Source of the DNA: Hygrophila difformis
Lineage: Eukaryota > Streptophyta > Magnoliopsida > Lamiales > Acanthaceae
Length of the DNA stretch: 64,000 nucleotides
Direction: 5' to 3'
NCBI GenBank assembly: GCA_030278955.1
Contig: JAOANR010000002.1
Coordinates: 2,108,001 to 2,172,000, forward strand
The notes beneath the pieces are model-generated. The model saw only the letters and a program-made list of their open reading frames with translations. It was not told the origin of the DNA and ran no database searches. Positions 20,749 to 31,177 of the stretch are shown piece after piece. A program made the position numbers and the translations under genes. Position 1 is the first letter of the stretch; each line of letters begins with the position of its first letter.

Positions 20749-23700
20749 TTATTGGGTATAAGCCGGGTCTGCCACTGCTTGGCTTTCCTTCTCCGGATCG
20801 AACTGTCCGAGGTACTCCTTTAACCGATGTCCATTCACCACTATGTTGCCCTTGTCAGTTCGGATCCTGACGGCTCCATTTTCAAACACTTCCAGCACTT
20901 CATGTGGTCCTTCCCATCTGGATTTAAGCTTCCCAGGGAACAGCTTCAACCTAGAATTGAACAATAATACATTTTGACCAACATAAAAATGCTTAGGCTT
21001 AATCCTGCGATCGTGCAACTTCTGGGTCCGCTCCTTATAAATTCGAGAGCTTTCATAAGCTAATGCTCGTATTTCCTCAATTTCATTGAGGTCCAACTTG
21101 CGTTTGCTTTGAGCAACTTTCGGATCGAAGTTAAGCGTTTTAACGGCCCAGTAAGCTTTATGCTCTAACTCTACAGGCAAGTGACAGGCTTTTCCGAAGA
21201 CAAGTCTGTAAGGGGACATCCCAATGGGAGTCTTAAATGCTGTGCGGTATGCCCATAGAGCATCATTGAGCTTACGTGCCCAATCCTTACGGGTTATCCC
21301 GACAGTGGCTTCGAGTATGTGTTTGATTTCGCGATTGGATACTTCGACTTGACCACTAGTCTGGGGATGGTAAGGCGTGCCTATCTTATGGAGGATTCCA
21401 TTTTTACTCATTAAAGTTTCAAAAGCTTTATTAATAAAGTGTGTTCCTCCATCAGATATCACCACCCTAGGTATGCCAAATCGACTGAAAATGTTGTTCT
21501 TGAGGAACTTGATGACTTGGCTACCATCATTGGTTGGTAATGCGACAGCCTCAACCCATTTGGACACGTAATCGACAGCCACCAAGATATAGTAGTTTCC
21601 ACCAGATGGCGGGAACGGTCCCATGAAGTCAATGCCCCATACATCGAAAATCTCAAGTGTGAGAATTCCCTTTTGAGGCATCTCATCCCTCTTGGAGATG
21701 TTTCCTAATCTTTGGCATTTGTCGCAACCTTTCACAAATGTCCTGCAATCCTCATAGATGTGAGGCCAATAAAATCCACATTCGAGAACCTTGTGGGCCG
21801 TTCGAGCGGGACCATGGTGACCTCCATATTCTGATTCATGGTATTTTCTGACAATTTGATAGGCTTCATGCTCGGTCACACATCGCCTGATTATTGAATC
21901 GGCGCAGTGTTTGAAGAGATAAGGTTCTTCCCAGAAGTATCTTAATACATCTCGTTTGAACTTATTCTTCTGATGATAGTTCGAAAACTGTGGGGTTATT
22001 CTGCACGCCAAGAAGTTAGCGATGTCGGAAAACCATGGACAAGCTTGATTATGCAGATGCAACGCGAACAACTGTTCGTCCGGAAACTCTTCATTAACGG
22101 CTTTTTCCTTTTTATCATTATCTAATCGAGATAAGTGGTCAGCAGCACCATTATCTCGACCTCGCCTATCTTTTATTATGATGTCGAATTCTTGCAACAG
22201 AAGTACCCACCTGATTAGTCGAGGTTTGGCATCTTGTTTGCTAAACAAGTATCTCAATGCAGAATGATCAGTGTATACTATAGTCTTCGTACCTATAAGA
22301 TACTGTCTGAATTTATCAAATGCGAAGATCACAGCATACATCTCTTTCTCCGTTGTGGTGTAGTTAATTTGGGCTTCATTCAGGGCATGACTTGCGTAAT
22401 GAATTACGTAGTGTCTCCCATCCTTATGTTGTCCAAGAACTGCGCCTACGGCGAGACCACTAGCATCGCACATTACCTCGAAAGGTATTGACCAATCGGG
22501 TGGTTGCACTATCGGTGCAGAAACCAACATCTTCTTGAGCGTGTCAAAGGCTTGGACACACGCTTCATTTATTAAGAAAGGATTTTCTTTACAAAGCAGA
22601 TTAGTGAGCGGCTTGGCAATTTTAGAGAAATCCTTAATGAATCTCCGATAAAAACCGGCATGCCCTAAGAAGCTCCTAACTGCTTTGATCCAGTTAGGAA
22701 GAGGGAGATTGGAAATGATGGAAACTTTGGCTGGATCAACTTCAATGCCTGCACGAGAAATGCGATGACCTAACACTATGCCCTCAGTGACCATAAAATG
22801 GCACTTTTCCCAATTTAAAACCAAGTTAGTGTCCTCACACCTCTTTAAAATCTTAGCAAGATTAGTCAAACATTCATCAAACGTATCTCCATATACAGAG
22901 AAGTCATCCATGAAGACCTCAATGCACTTTTCGATAAATTCAGAGAATATAGACATCATGCATCTTTGAAAAGTAGCAGGTGCATTGCAAAGACCAAAAG
23001 GCATGCGCCTGTAGGCAAAAGTGCCATAAGGGCAAGTAAAAGTTGTTTTTTCATGGTCTTCGCTTGAAATAACAATCTGATTATACCCAGAATAACCATC
23101 CAAAAAGCAATAAAATTCTCTCCCTGCCAACCTCTCAAGCATTTGATCGATAAAAGGCAAAGGAAAATGGTCCTTGCGGGTGGCCTCATTCAGTTTCCGG
23201 TAGTCGATGCAAACTCTCCATCCGGTCACTGGCCTGGTTGCAACCTCTTCTCCTTGCTCATTCTTGGTTATGCACATCCCTCCTCGTTTTGGTACGACCT
23301 GCACTGGGCTAACCCATTTGCTGTTAGAAATAGGATAGATTATACCAGCATCTAAGAGCTTGATAACCTCCTTTCTTACCACTTCTTGCATGAGGGGGTT
23401 CAAACGCCTCTGAGGCTGACGGGAGGGTTTATACTCTTCTTCCATTAAAATCCTGTGCATGCAAATAGAAGGGCTTATTCCTTTTATATCAGAAATGGTC
23501 CAACCTATTGCATGTACATGTTTCTTAAGAACGACCACCAGAGCATTTTCTTGCTCTTGGGAGAGCTTAGCCGAAACAATCACAGGTAATTTTTTATGTT
23601 CTGCGAGAAACGCGTACTTGAGATGATCGGGTAATGTTTTAAGTTCAAGCTCTGGTGGGCATTCAACGGAAGGGAGTAATTTGCGAGAATTGGGTAGGGG

Positions 23701-24909
23701 GAGATCAGATTTACCTTCGGGACCCTGCATCAGTACAGGATCCTCTTCTTCCTCTTCGGTGCCATCATTTCCTTGTGCAGTGAAATCAGCACCATCATAT
23801 GCTTCAAGGTCCCCGGACTTAGGATCCTCAAATTGGACGGCGCTGCACTGTTCCTTTGGCTCAGCACCAGCAGGCTTCAGTACCTGCTTTGAAGGTTCAT
23901 ACAGCATCATTTCATCATTATTTCCAGAGTCTAGCTCTTTCTTAACTATTACATCATCAAAAGAAAAACAAGAACTGTCGTTCGGAAATTTCTGCAGTTG
24001 CTCCATGTCGAAAATGACTTCATCCCCATCAACGCGGAGTGTCACCCTTCCGGATTTAGCATCTATTAGTGCCCTGCCTGTGGCCAGGAACGGCCTGCCT
24101 AAGATGAGAGGCATGTCGGAGTCTTCCTCGATGTCCAGAATGATGAAATCCACTGGGAACGGAGTACTGCCTGCTTTGATTATTACATCTTTCAAGATCC
24201 CGATTGGCTTTGTAATTGACCTATCTGCGAGCTGGAGTCTCATTTTGACTGGTTCAACTACTCCAAGCTTAAGACGTTTAACCATGGTTAGTGGCATAAC
24301 GTTAATGCTGGAACCGAGGTCACACAGTCCTTTTCCGGCGTTGTTCTGGCCAATCCGAATCGGCAGTGTATAGCATCCGGGATCCTCTTTCTTTTCCGGC
24401 AGCTTCTTCTGAATGATAGCACTGCAAGTGCTGTTGAGTACCACCAATTCGTCCTGCTCAACCTGTCTCTTTCCTGAAATCATTTCTTTCAAGAACTTAG
24501 CATAGACTGGCATTTCAGAGATCATTTCTATCAAAGGAATGGTAATCTCAACTTCCCGCAGTCTTTTCAGAAATTTTTCAAACTTCAGATCTTGTTGCTT
24601 ATTTTTAAGTCTAGCCGGGTAAGGAACCCTAGGCATGAACTTGTTTTTGTTATTATGTTTTGGTGGCAGTTGGTTAGAGGTTGTACCTTCACCATTACCG
24701 TTTTCTGTTTCTGCCGTTCTTTTTGCAGCGTCAGTCTGCTGTTCGGCTTCCTTTTGTTCATCCATTGCTTCCTCATCAGCATTGTCAACAGCATCATCAT
24801 CTTCCACATGAGTGTTTCCAGCATCCGCTCCTTTTGGTCCAGCCAGTGTCTTCCCAGATTTCAAGGTTATTGCTTTGCATTGCGGGTTCTTTTCCGCAGT
24901 GCTTGGCAA
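20749..24909 (-). CDS. Athila pol polyprotein (protease, RT, RNase H, integrase)
   Basis: A single 1386-codon frame encodes the replication enzymes. Protease: [11 protein letters not shown] (residues 196–206, the DLG form typical of Athila) and PLILGRPFL (267–275). Reverse transcriptase: the LNP…[10 protein letters not shown] block (503–541), CIDYRKLN (567–574), [13 protein letters not shown] (636–648) and the active site [10 protein letters not shown] (665–674). RNase H: D815, E854 and D881. Integrase: zinc-binding His/Cys with CDKC at 1062–1065, catalytic D1094, D1153 and E1189 (a D-35-E spacing). There is no chromodomain at the C-terminus. Divergent acidic sequence (25–80) links to gag. 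The first codon is TTG (LPSTAEKNP), so it is reached from gag by a shift of frame or after a lost base near 24910. It seems able to code for active enzymes. Confidence 0.95.
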   Translation of the reverse strand: MPSTAEKNPQCKAITLKSGKTLAGPKGADAGNTHVEDDDAVDNADEEAMDEQKEAEQQTDAAKRTAETENGNGEGTTSNQLPPKHNNKNKFMPRVPYPARLKNKQQDLKFEKFLKRLREVEITIPLIEMISEMPVYAKFLKEMISGKRQVEQDELVVLNSTCSAIIQKKLPEKKEDPGCYTLPIRIGQNNAGKGLCDLGSSINVMPLTMVKRLKLGVVEPVKMRLQLADRSITKPIGILKDVIIKAGSTPFPVDFIILDIEEDSDMPLILGRPFLATGRALIDAKSGRVTLRVDGDEVIFDMEQLQKFPNDSSCFSFDDVIVKKELDSGNNDEMMLYEPSKQVLKPAGAEPKEQCSAVQFEDPKSGDLEAYDGADFTAQGNDGTEEEEEDPVLMQGPEGKSDLPLPNSRKLLPSVECPPELELKTLPDHLKYAFLAEHKKLPVIVSAKLSQEQENALVVVLKKHVHAIGWTISDIKGISPSICMHRILMEEEYKPSRQPQRRLNPLMQEVVRKEVIKLLDAGIIYPISNSKWVSPVQVVPKRGGMCITKNEQGEEVATRPVTGWRVCIDYRKLNEATRKDHFPLPFIDQMLERLAGREFYCFLDGYSGYNQIVISSEDHEKTTFTCPYGTFAYRRMPFGLCNAPATFQRCMMSIFSEFIEKCIEVFMDDFSVYGDTFDECLTNLAKILKRCEDTNLVLNWEKCHFMVTEGIVLGHRISRAGIEVDPAKVSIISNLPLPNWIKAVRSFLGHAGFYRRFIKDFSKIAKPLTNLLCKENPFLINEACVQAFDTLKKMLVSAPIVQPPDWSIPFEVMCDASGLAVGAVLGQHKDGRHYVIHYASHALNEAQINYTTTEKEMYAVIFAFDKFRQYLIGTKTIVYTDHSALRYLFSKQDAKPRLIRWVLLLQEFDIIIKDRRGRDNGAADHLSRLDNDKKEKAVNEEFPDEQLFALHLHNQACPWFSDIANFLACRITPQFSNYHQKNKFKRDVLRYFWEEPYLFKHCADSIIRRCVTEHEAYQIVRKYHESEYGGHHGPARTAHKVLECGFYWPHIYEDCRTFVKGCDKCQRLGNISKRDEMPQKGILTLEIFDVWGIDFMGPFPPSGGNYYILVAVDYVSKWVEAVALPTNDGSQVIKFLKNNIFSRFGIPRVVISDGGTHFINKAFETLMSKNGILHKIGTPYHPQTSGQVEVSNREIKHILEATVGITRKDWARKLNDALWAYRTAFKTPIGMSPYRLVFGKACHLPVELEHKAYWAVKTLNFDPKVAQSKRKLDLNEIEEIRALAYESSRIYKERTQKLHDRRIKPKHFYVGQNVLLFNSRLKLFPGKLKSRWEGPHEVLEVFENGAVRIRTDKGNIVVNGHRLKEYLGQFDPEKESQAVADPAYTQ

Positions 24910-25916
24910 TGTCCTTTATCCATTTTCTGCATTTCATTAGCCATCTGCGTAACTTGGGTCTCCACATTTCTGATGGAAGCCTGCAGCTGAGTGTTAATCT
25001 CCTTCTGGCTAGTGATAAAATCAGTCATCAAATTCTCCAGCCTTGAAGGAGGCTTTTGATTTTGATTCTGATTCTGGTTTTGGTTCCATTGGCCTTGGTT
25101 CGGGATGAATTGAGGCTGGAAGTTTTGGGGCTGAAAATTTTGGAAGTTCTGGGTAGGCTGTTGGAAATTTTGAGGAGGTCTCTGTTGGATCTGGGGTTGG
25201 AAACCTGGGTTCTGAAAATTCTGTCCCCTGTTCTGATTGAATCCTTGGTTCTGTTGAGGGTTGAATTGCTGCTGTTGTGGCTTGTTTAAGAGGTGGGAAT
25301 TAAGGGCATTGTTGTTTGAGTATGACAAGTTTGGGTGCCTGTTTGGGAAAGCCCCTGCAAAGTTACAGCTTTCAGCTGTAAGCTGTTCGCATGTGTTAGT
25401 TGCGTGAGCACCTTGACACATTCCACAAATTACATCTGTTTGTTGCCCTTGAGTGGAGCTCCCAGCTCCCTGATTAACAGACAATGCTGCCACCTGTTCT
25501 TGCAGCTTTTCAATATCCGATTTCTCTGTTGTACCTACAGCACACAAACCACGAGGGGGAGGGGAATTAACATCATCAGAAAGAACAGATCTGTTTACAC
25601 TCATTGCTTCAATCTTGGCCCAAGCTTGATCCATGGGAATGTATAGCAGGTGTTGACCACCGGCAGCATCAAGCATGTTCTTCCATGCTGGGGTTAAACC
25701 GCTATAGAACTTTCTCAATTTCTCCCACTCATGGAAACCATGCTGGGGGCATTTCGTGAGCAAGTTGAAGAACCGTTCCTTTGCATCATACAGGGACTCG
25801 TCTGGTTTCATCTTGAATTCCGCAATCTTAGAGCGGCATTCATCCACCTTGGACTCCGGGAAGTACTTTGTCAAGAAATTTCTGATCACGTCCTCCCATG
25901 CAGACTTCTGATTCAC
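24867..25916 (-). CDS. Athila gag, main part
   Basis: The capsid-forming protein of the element. The Retrotrans_gag core begins near [19 protein letters not shown] and runs through the helical block ending [26 protein letters not shown]-like knuckle follows ([13 protein letters not shown]), then a Gln/Asn/Pro-rich low-complexity stretch and a coiled segment ([28 protein letters not shown]). It overlaps the pol frame by about 40 bases in another frame. The first half of the Retrotrans_gag domain is missing: the frame is cut at 25916 by an inverted duplication, and what should precede it is absent. Confidence 0.85.
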   Translation of the reverse strand: MNQKSAWEDVIRNFLTKYFPESKVDECRSKIAEFKMKPDESLYDAKERFFNLLTKCPQHGFHEWEKLRKFYSGLTPAWKNMLDAAGGQHLLYIPMDQAWAKIEAMSVNRSVLSDDVNSPPPRGLCAVGTTEKSDIEKLQEQVAALSVNQGAGSSTQGQQTDVICGMCQGAHATNTCEQLTAESCNFAGAFPNRHPNLSYSNNNALNSHLLNKPQQQQFNPQQNQGFNQNRGQNFQNPGFQPQIQQRPPQNFQQPTQNFQNFQPQNFQPQFIPNQGQWNQNQNQNQNQKPPSRLENLMTDFITSQKEINTQLQASIRNVETQVTQMANEMQKMDKGHCQALRKRTRNAKQ

Positions 25917-25950
25917 GGGCAGTCTGCATGGGAGGACGTGATCAGAAATT
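25877..25950. repeat. Perfect 30-bp inverted repeat at the gag deletion
   Basis: Bases 25877–25906 are the exact reverse complement of 25921–25950, with a 14-base loop. The right arm marks the point where gag stops being homologous. This is what a template-switch or fold-back during reverse transcription leaves behind. Confidence 0.9.
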
Positions 25951-26541
25951 CCTGGCCAAAAACGGAGCTTGTCCAGGAATGTTCAAATATGGCTCCAAAA
26001 TTGGCTGCATGTAATCATCAGCTGCTGCTTGTTGATTGTTCTCAACTCCTCCTTGATACTGCTGTGGGTAGTAGTTCTGATGCATAAAGTAGTTCCTCGG
26101 ATCATTGGAGTCATTAGGATTTGGGGGATTCTGATGGGGATTCTGGTACTGCTGATTTTGCTGGTTTTGGAAGTTTTGGTGGTTTTGGTTGTTTGGTGGG
26201 TTTTGAGGGTTCGGGTTGGGAGGAGGTGCCTCGAAGTGTTGCTGTTCAATGTTTGGTGGGTTCCCGCCTCCTTGTATGATCTGAGGAGGAGGATCATCCA
26301 AATCATCGTTGTCAGCATCTTCGGGGTCTTCCTCGATGTTGCGAAGTGGTGGATTGGGTGGAAGGATTGGGGGAAGGTCAGGGTTGGCCATATCAGAGAT
26401 GTCGCTACTAGTGCTTGGTGAAAGTAGTGCCTGTCTTTCCCGTTCCCGTCTTCGTTTAGTCTCCGCCCTAAGACGTCGAGCTGTCTTTTCTATTTCTGCG
26501 TTATACGGGATTTCGGCTGGCGTCTGCTTCCTCCTTTGCAT
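25942..26541 (-). pseudogene. Athila gag, N-terminal fragment
   Basis: This frame starts at ATG (26541, MQRRKQTPAEIPYNAEIEK). It has a basic coil, then a long Pro/Asn/Gln-rich region, and ends in the conserved Athila segment PYLNIPGQAPFLARNF just before a stop at 25942. The expected continuation (matrix and first half of capsid, perhaps 60–70 codons) is missing. The next sequence is one arm of a 30-bp inverted repeat that copies the resumption point of gag. Gag is therefore split, and capsid would have to be supplied in trans. Confidence 0.85.
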
Positions 26542-26679
26542 AGAACGATGGCTTCAATAATGACGGTACCTGCATATTTCCCAGGTTAGAATCGGTTTCG
26601 GGGTGAATATTTATATTTATATGTATAAGCTAACTAGGAGCAATGAGAAATGTATTCTTAATAAAACGGCGTTGCATCC
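26542..26679 (-). other. Athila 5' untranslated leader
   Basis: A leader of 138 bp lies between the primer-binding site and the gag ATG on the − strand. No further signal is recognised. Confidence 0.6.
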
Positions 26680-26697
26680 TCCCCGGCAACGGCGCCA
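26680..26697 (-). promoter_or_regulatory. Primer-binding site, tRNA-Asp
   Basis: The + strand reads TCCCCGGCAACGGCGCCA, which equals the 3' end of plant tRNA-Asp(GUC) including CCA. The element strand is therefore perfectly complementary to that tRNA over 18 bases. It touches the 5' LTR with no gap and fixes the element's orientation as −. Confidence 0.93.
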
Positions 26698-29600
26698 TGA
26701 AACTTTTGACAATTTCCCACACGAGTATTTTCGAAATACTATAACCCCGGTCTTGATTTTATTTAATGAAAATCATTTTATGAAGGCGGAGTTAGGATTA
26801 GGGATATATTTATAGGCTGTCACGTTTTTATTACTCGTGTTAAGAAACTGTGGCCCGAAAGCGCACGGTGTCAAAAATTGCAGTAATTTAAAGTAAGACC
26901 GGATCGTTCATTAGAGGATGTGCGATAGAAGCAGGGCCCACGTCGTTTTACCAGATTTTCCATTCATGTTGCTCCAATTGGTTTGAAAAGTGATTAACAA
27001 CTACTGGCATGAATTTAAACTAAACTATAAAAGTGTTTAAATTTATTCTACAAAGCAAATAAGTCTATTCTAGAAAGCGGGTAAAGATTACTCTAAGAAT
27101 GCGATAAATGCTATCTATGAAAGCAGTGAAAATTTACATTATGCTAGCTGTGAAGCTGAATCACAATGTAGACAGAAGGGACAGGAAGAAAAGAATGAAA
27201 ATTGGGCAAGATTTAGATATAGCAGTATTAAACTTCCATTTTTATACACAGATCTTTGTTTGGGATAATCGTACCAGATAGCTAATTCTCATGCTCTCAG
27301 TACAGCGTTCCCTTTAACAGACAGGTACTTACAGCGTGAGTTTACATGTTCTTAAGACCGCAGATTCTAAGATACCACAGATTTGTAACTGCCCCGGCCA
27401 GGGTATGTTATTTCATCTGAGGTGGTTAAGCAACACCTGACAAATCATTTATTGACATGCCAAATACTACTATCATTCTCCCATGTCACACCCAAAGATT
27501 CTAATTAAGCCTGAACTATCCCTTAACTATCAATCCTAGTAACAGTTACACAACTCTCACTACAACCGAGTGACCTCTAACGAAAGCATTTAAAGAAAGC
27601 AGTAAAGAAAGCATTTAAAACCTATCACTCGGAGGTTTTGAAGGTCCGACCCTGGTAGTAAAAGATAGCTCCCCATCGGAATGATGAAGTATGGATCAAG
27701 AATTCCCGGTTCTTGGTGAACCACTCGCAGTGTTCACTTCCTTCCGGGTGATTATGAGATACAAACTAATGAAACGAACTAATGAATTAGTTCGTTCCGG
27801 ATGCACTCACTCATGACTCAAAAATAGGCTTTTGCAGAAGAGGATAGCAGTTGAAAGAAAACTCAACCCTATCTTAGAAAATAACCAAGGCCTGGATGAT
27901 GTTCTTCTAAGATTATTTACTACACTGTATTTGAGTCCAAGTGGACCCCATCTCGGTGTAATATTTAATCTTAGATTCCCAACAAGCAGCAATTTTGGAA
28001 AATAATGAATCTGAAAACCATTCCCTAAACAGGTACTAGACTCTCAATTAAAACACAGATCCTTCCAGTCTATGTGAGACCTAATCGCTGACTCTGCTTC
28101 TAATTTCCCAAAATCAACCCTTGATAGAATATGAATTAGTCATAACTGAAGAATTTATCCCTTACTCAGATCCGGATTTTATAAAGGAATTTTTATCGGA
28201 AATTTAATATGCAATATCTGTTTTAAATCTATGCTTCTGTTGTCCAAGGGAAGGATCCCAAAATATTGTAGACCACAATAGTATGTAATATTAGCATGCA
28301 TACGGATATATGAAAGTGTAAAATTAATTGACCCAAAATATAGATGCGGGTCTGGACAGAAGGTGAAACACAGAGATGAAGTGGTCAGGAGACCAAAGTA
28401 CTGGCAGAATAATCGGGTGGACTGTAAACATCTACTGTCCAATTTCCCAATTATTCGGATGGAGCGAATTTAGACAGCTTAGGCCCTGTAATGGCAGTGT
28501 CAATGCCAGTTGGGCCTCCATTGTCTGTGAATTCGGATAAAAACCTACATGCTTCCTCTCTGCAGTACTTATCAGCTAATGTTGACAGACATTAGCAGAG
28601 TTTTATTACAGATTGGAATTTGGGTTTGGAAATTAAGATAAATAAAATAAAACTGAATCCGGATGAGAGTCAGCTGAGCAGCTATTATAGTCCCGGATGG
28701 ACGAACCGCCAAGGCTTCCACTGACTGCCATCCAGACCATGCAAAATAACACTTAGTAACTAATACCCAGAATACGAGCTAGTTATCCGTGAGGGAATAC
28801 CCGCCAACATTAGTCTGATGTACTCTTTACTAGTTGTTACACACAATACGCAAAGGACAAAGTAAAATGAAATAAAGAGAAGAGCTTGCATGAGAGACAT
28901 TGGTTTCTCATGCAAGGTAATGGAATCAATCCGTAATTGATGGTTTAAATAATCCATCCTACTATAATTAATTACAGTCCGGATTATCTGTTTAAGACAT
29001 CATGATTTTGTTTATAGAAAATTATTTTAATGGCAATTGAACAAAGGTCCTTCAATCACAACAACTAGTGATTCAATTATTGCTAATTAGAATCATCAAC
29101 CATTAATGACTAGAGGGTTCAATTAAATAACAGGTGGAAATGGAGAATCAAAATTTTGGGCAGCATAACGCCTTATATTGCAATTCTAGGATATTATATC
29201 TTAATCCGTGGGATTTAGATGTGAGTTTTTGCAATATAATGGAGGGTAGAAGATCAGAATTTGGGATTAAATAGGGAGAAGAATTCTGTCGAGATACCAT
29301 AAATTGTGTCAGGGGCCTAAACCCTCGACATGGGTGCCTCGACAGAGTTTCACCTTGTGTCACTAAGCAAAAGTTGTGTCGCGGACCGTGGGTCCGCGAC
29401 AGGTGTTTAGCGACACAGGGTTGCTCTGGAAATTTCTAAGTATTTTGATTCCCAGTCGCTAATCCTGGAATTGTGTCGCGGAGCATGGCTCCGCGACAGG
29501 ATGTCTAGCGACTGGGGTTTTCAAAATAAATATGCAAGACATAATTTCCTGTCTCGGAATAAAGGTTGAGTCGCGGACCATGGGTCCGCGACAAGGGTGT

Positions 29601-31177
29601 TCCGCGACAAGAGCCATGCAGATGAAAATAACAAGAGTTTGGTTCCTGGTCGCTAAGCATGGTTGAGTCGAGAACCGTGGGTCCGCGACAAGGTGTTTAG
29701 CGACCAAGGGTTTTCAAATAATGAAGACAAGTGTCCATAGACATCCATGTCGCGGAACACCCTCCTGTCGACAAACGTGGCTTATCGACAGGAGTCGGTT
29801 AGCGACAAGGTTGGTTCAGGGCCCAAGTCAGTAAAAGCAAAGTTGAACAGTAGCATGCAAAAAGTGTGATCTCACCCCATTTCAGATTTCAAAGCTATTC
29901 TAAGCCAAAAGCAACCAAACAACATTTAAAATAACAAGAACATGCTTGAACAGAATTAAACCTATCTAGAACAATATTTAAAATAAAGCAACATCCTAAT
30001 CTAGGGTTCGATCACACACATACATAGCATCATCCATAAAAATAACAGTAGGAAACATAATGAGGAGAAATGGGGGTCAAATGACCCTAAAAAGGAAAAT
30101 GAAAGCATAAAATCCATGGGGTGTGAGACCCATTTCATGATTTGGGACACATTTGGTGAATATTTTCCCATATTATTAAATGGGGTTTGTTAATACCTAT
30201 GATTTGGTTATTACAAAACCCTAAAAACAAAGTTAGAATGAAAAACATGGTATTAAACTGGCTAACTATCTACTGAAACAGTAAAACACAAAACAAAACT
30301 CTAAACTAAGCTAAACTATGGACATAATTAAATAATACAAAAAATGAAGATAAACCTAAACTAAGAACTACCTAGATAGGGACTCTCCAACTGTGTCTTC
30401 AAGAGACTGAAATTCTAACTCCTTTCCACACTGAGCTCATGGGGGTCTCCTTATATTTATAGGAGTGGAGCCCTAGGCCCATGGGCTTGATCTGAGGCCC
30501 ACTGTGTCTCAAGACATCACACACATCACAACTTTGTCGCGGGACAGGGCTGCATGTGGCAAGGCTTCTCGACTGGGTCTTGTGTCTCTATCCGTGTCCG
30601 TGTCGCGAAAGCATGGACCGCGACCGGGGTTCCTCGACTGGGGTGTGACTTGGCCTCCAAGGGGTTGGTGGCGCGGAGCTTGGTCGTGTCGCGGAACCAT
30701 GGTCCTCGACCAGGGTTCCTCGACCGGAGTTCCCAGACTGGTCTTCTTCTTCATGTTGCATGCTGGGTCGCGAATCTCTCATGTGTTGCGGAACCATGGT
30801 CCTCGACCAGGGTTCCTCGACCAAATGTTCCCAGACAGAGCTGAATGGGCCAGATGGGCCAAAGTTGTTCTTTTTGTGGGCTTTTCTATCTTTTCCCATC
30901 TTTTTGTATTTTGTGGGCTTATTTATTCTTTTGCCCATCTTTTTGTTTCCTTTTTCTTTTCTTTTCTTTTTCTCATGTTTTTGGATTTTTCTAATATAAA
31001 TATGTAATAAAATTACATATTTATGCATTTTTCATACCAGCTCAATATTTTTACAATTATGCATAAATCAGTCCAATTCAACTGCTTTCTTATTTATTAT
31101 AAGACCGGAATGCGATCAAATGCCCGTTTTAGACACGGAAATGGATTGAAAATAATGGTCATTTCTGGCCATTATCA
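26698..31177 (-). repeat. Athila 5' LTR
   Basis: The full right LTR is nearly identical to 11761–16258, with the palindrome arrays at about 29370–29810 and 30530–30835 and the TATA box at 30451–30461. A 20-bp segment present in the other LTR near 14408 is absent near 29345. High LTR identity implies a fairly recent insertion; no age was computed. Confidence 0.93.

Larger units (their letters stand above)
11761..31177 (-). mobile_element. Athila-type Ty3/Gypsy retrotransposon, 19.4 kb, − strand
   Basis: The two LTRs are 4498 bp (11761–16258) and 4480 bp (26698–31177). They look about 98–99% identical by eye, with a 20-bp deletion in the right copy near 29345. Ends are TG…CA on the + strand. 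Five-base flanks are CTAAT (11756–11760) and GTAAT (31178–31182). The empty site in the sister LTR at about 40745 reads CGTAAC, supporting a single insertion with one later substitution. The tRNA-Asp primer site touches the 5' LTR (26680–26697) and a purine tract touches the 3' LTR. The internal order on the − strand is gag, protease–RT–RNase H–integrase, then an F-box-like frame. Pol is open, but gag is broken. Confidence 0.93.

Noticed and set aside
23681..24373. 230-codon frame on the + strand opposite pol
   Set aside because: It is the antisense shadow of the protease region of the Athila pol gene.
25056..26421. Leu/Val-rich frames on the + strand opposite gag
   Set aside because: They are antisense shadows of the Gln/Asn/Pro-rich gag segments.
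26680..26697. Exact match to the 3' end of tRNA-Asp
   Set aside because: Only 18 bases match and they abut an LTR, so it is the primer-binding site and not a tRNA gene.
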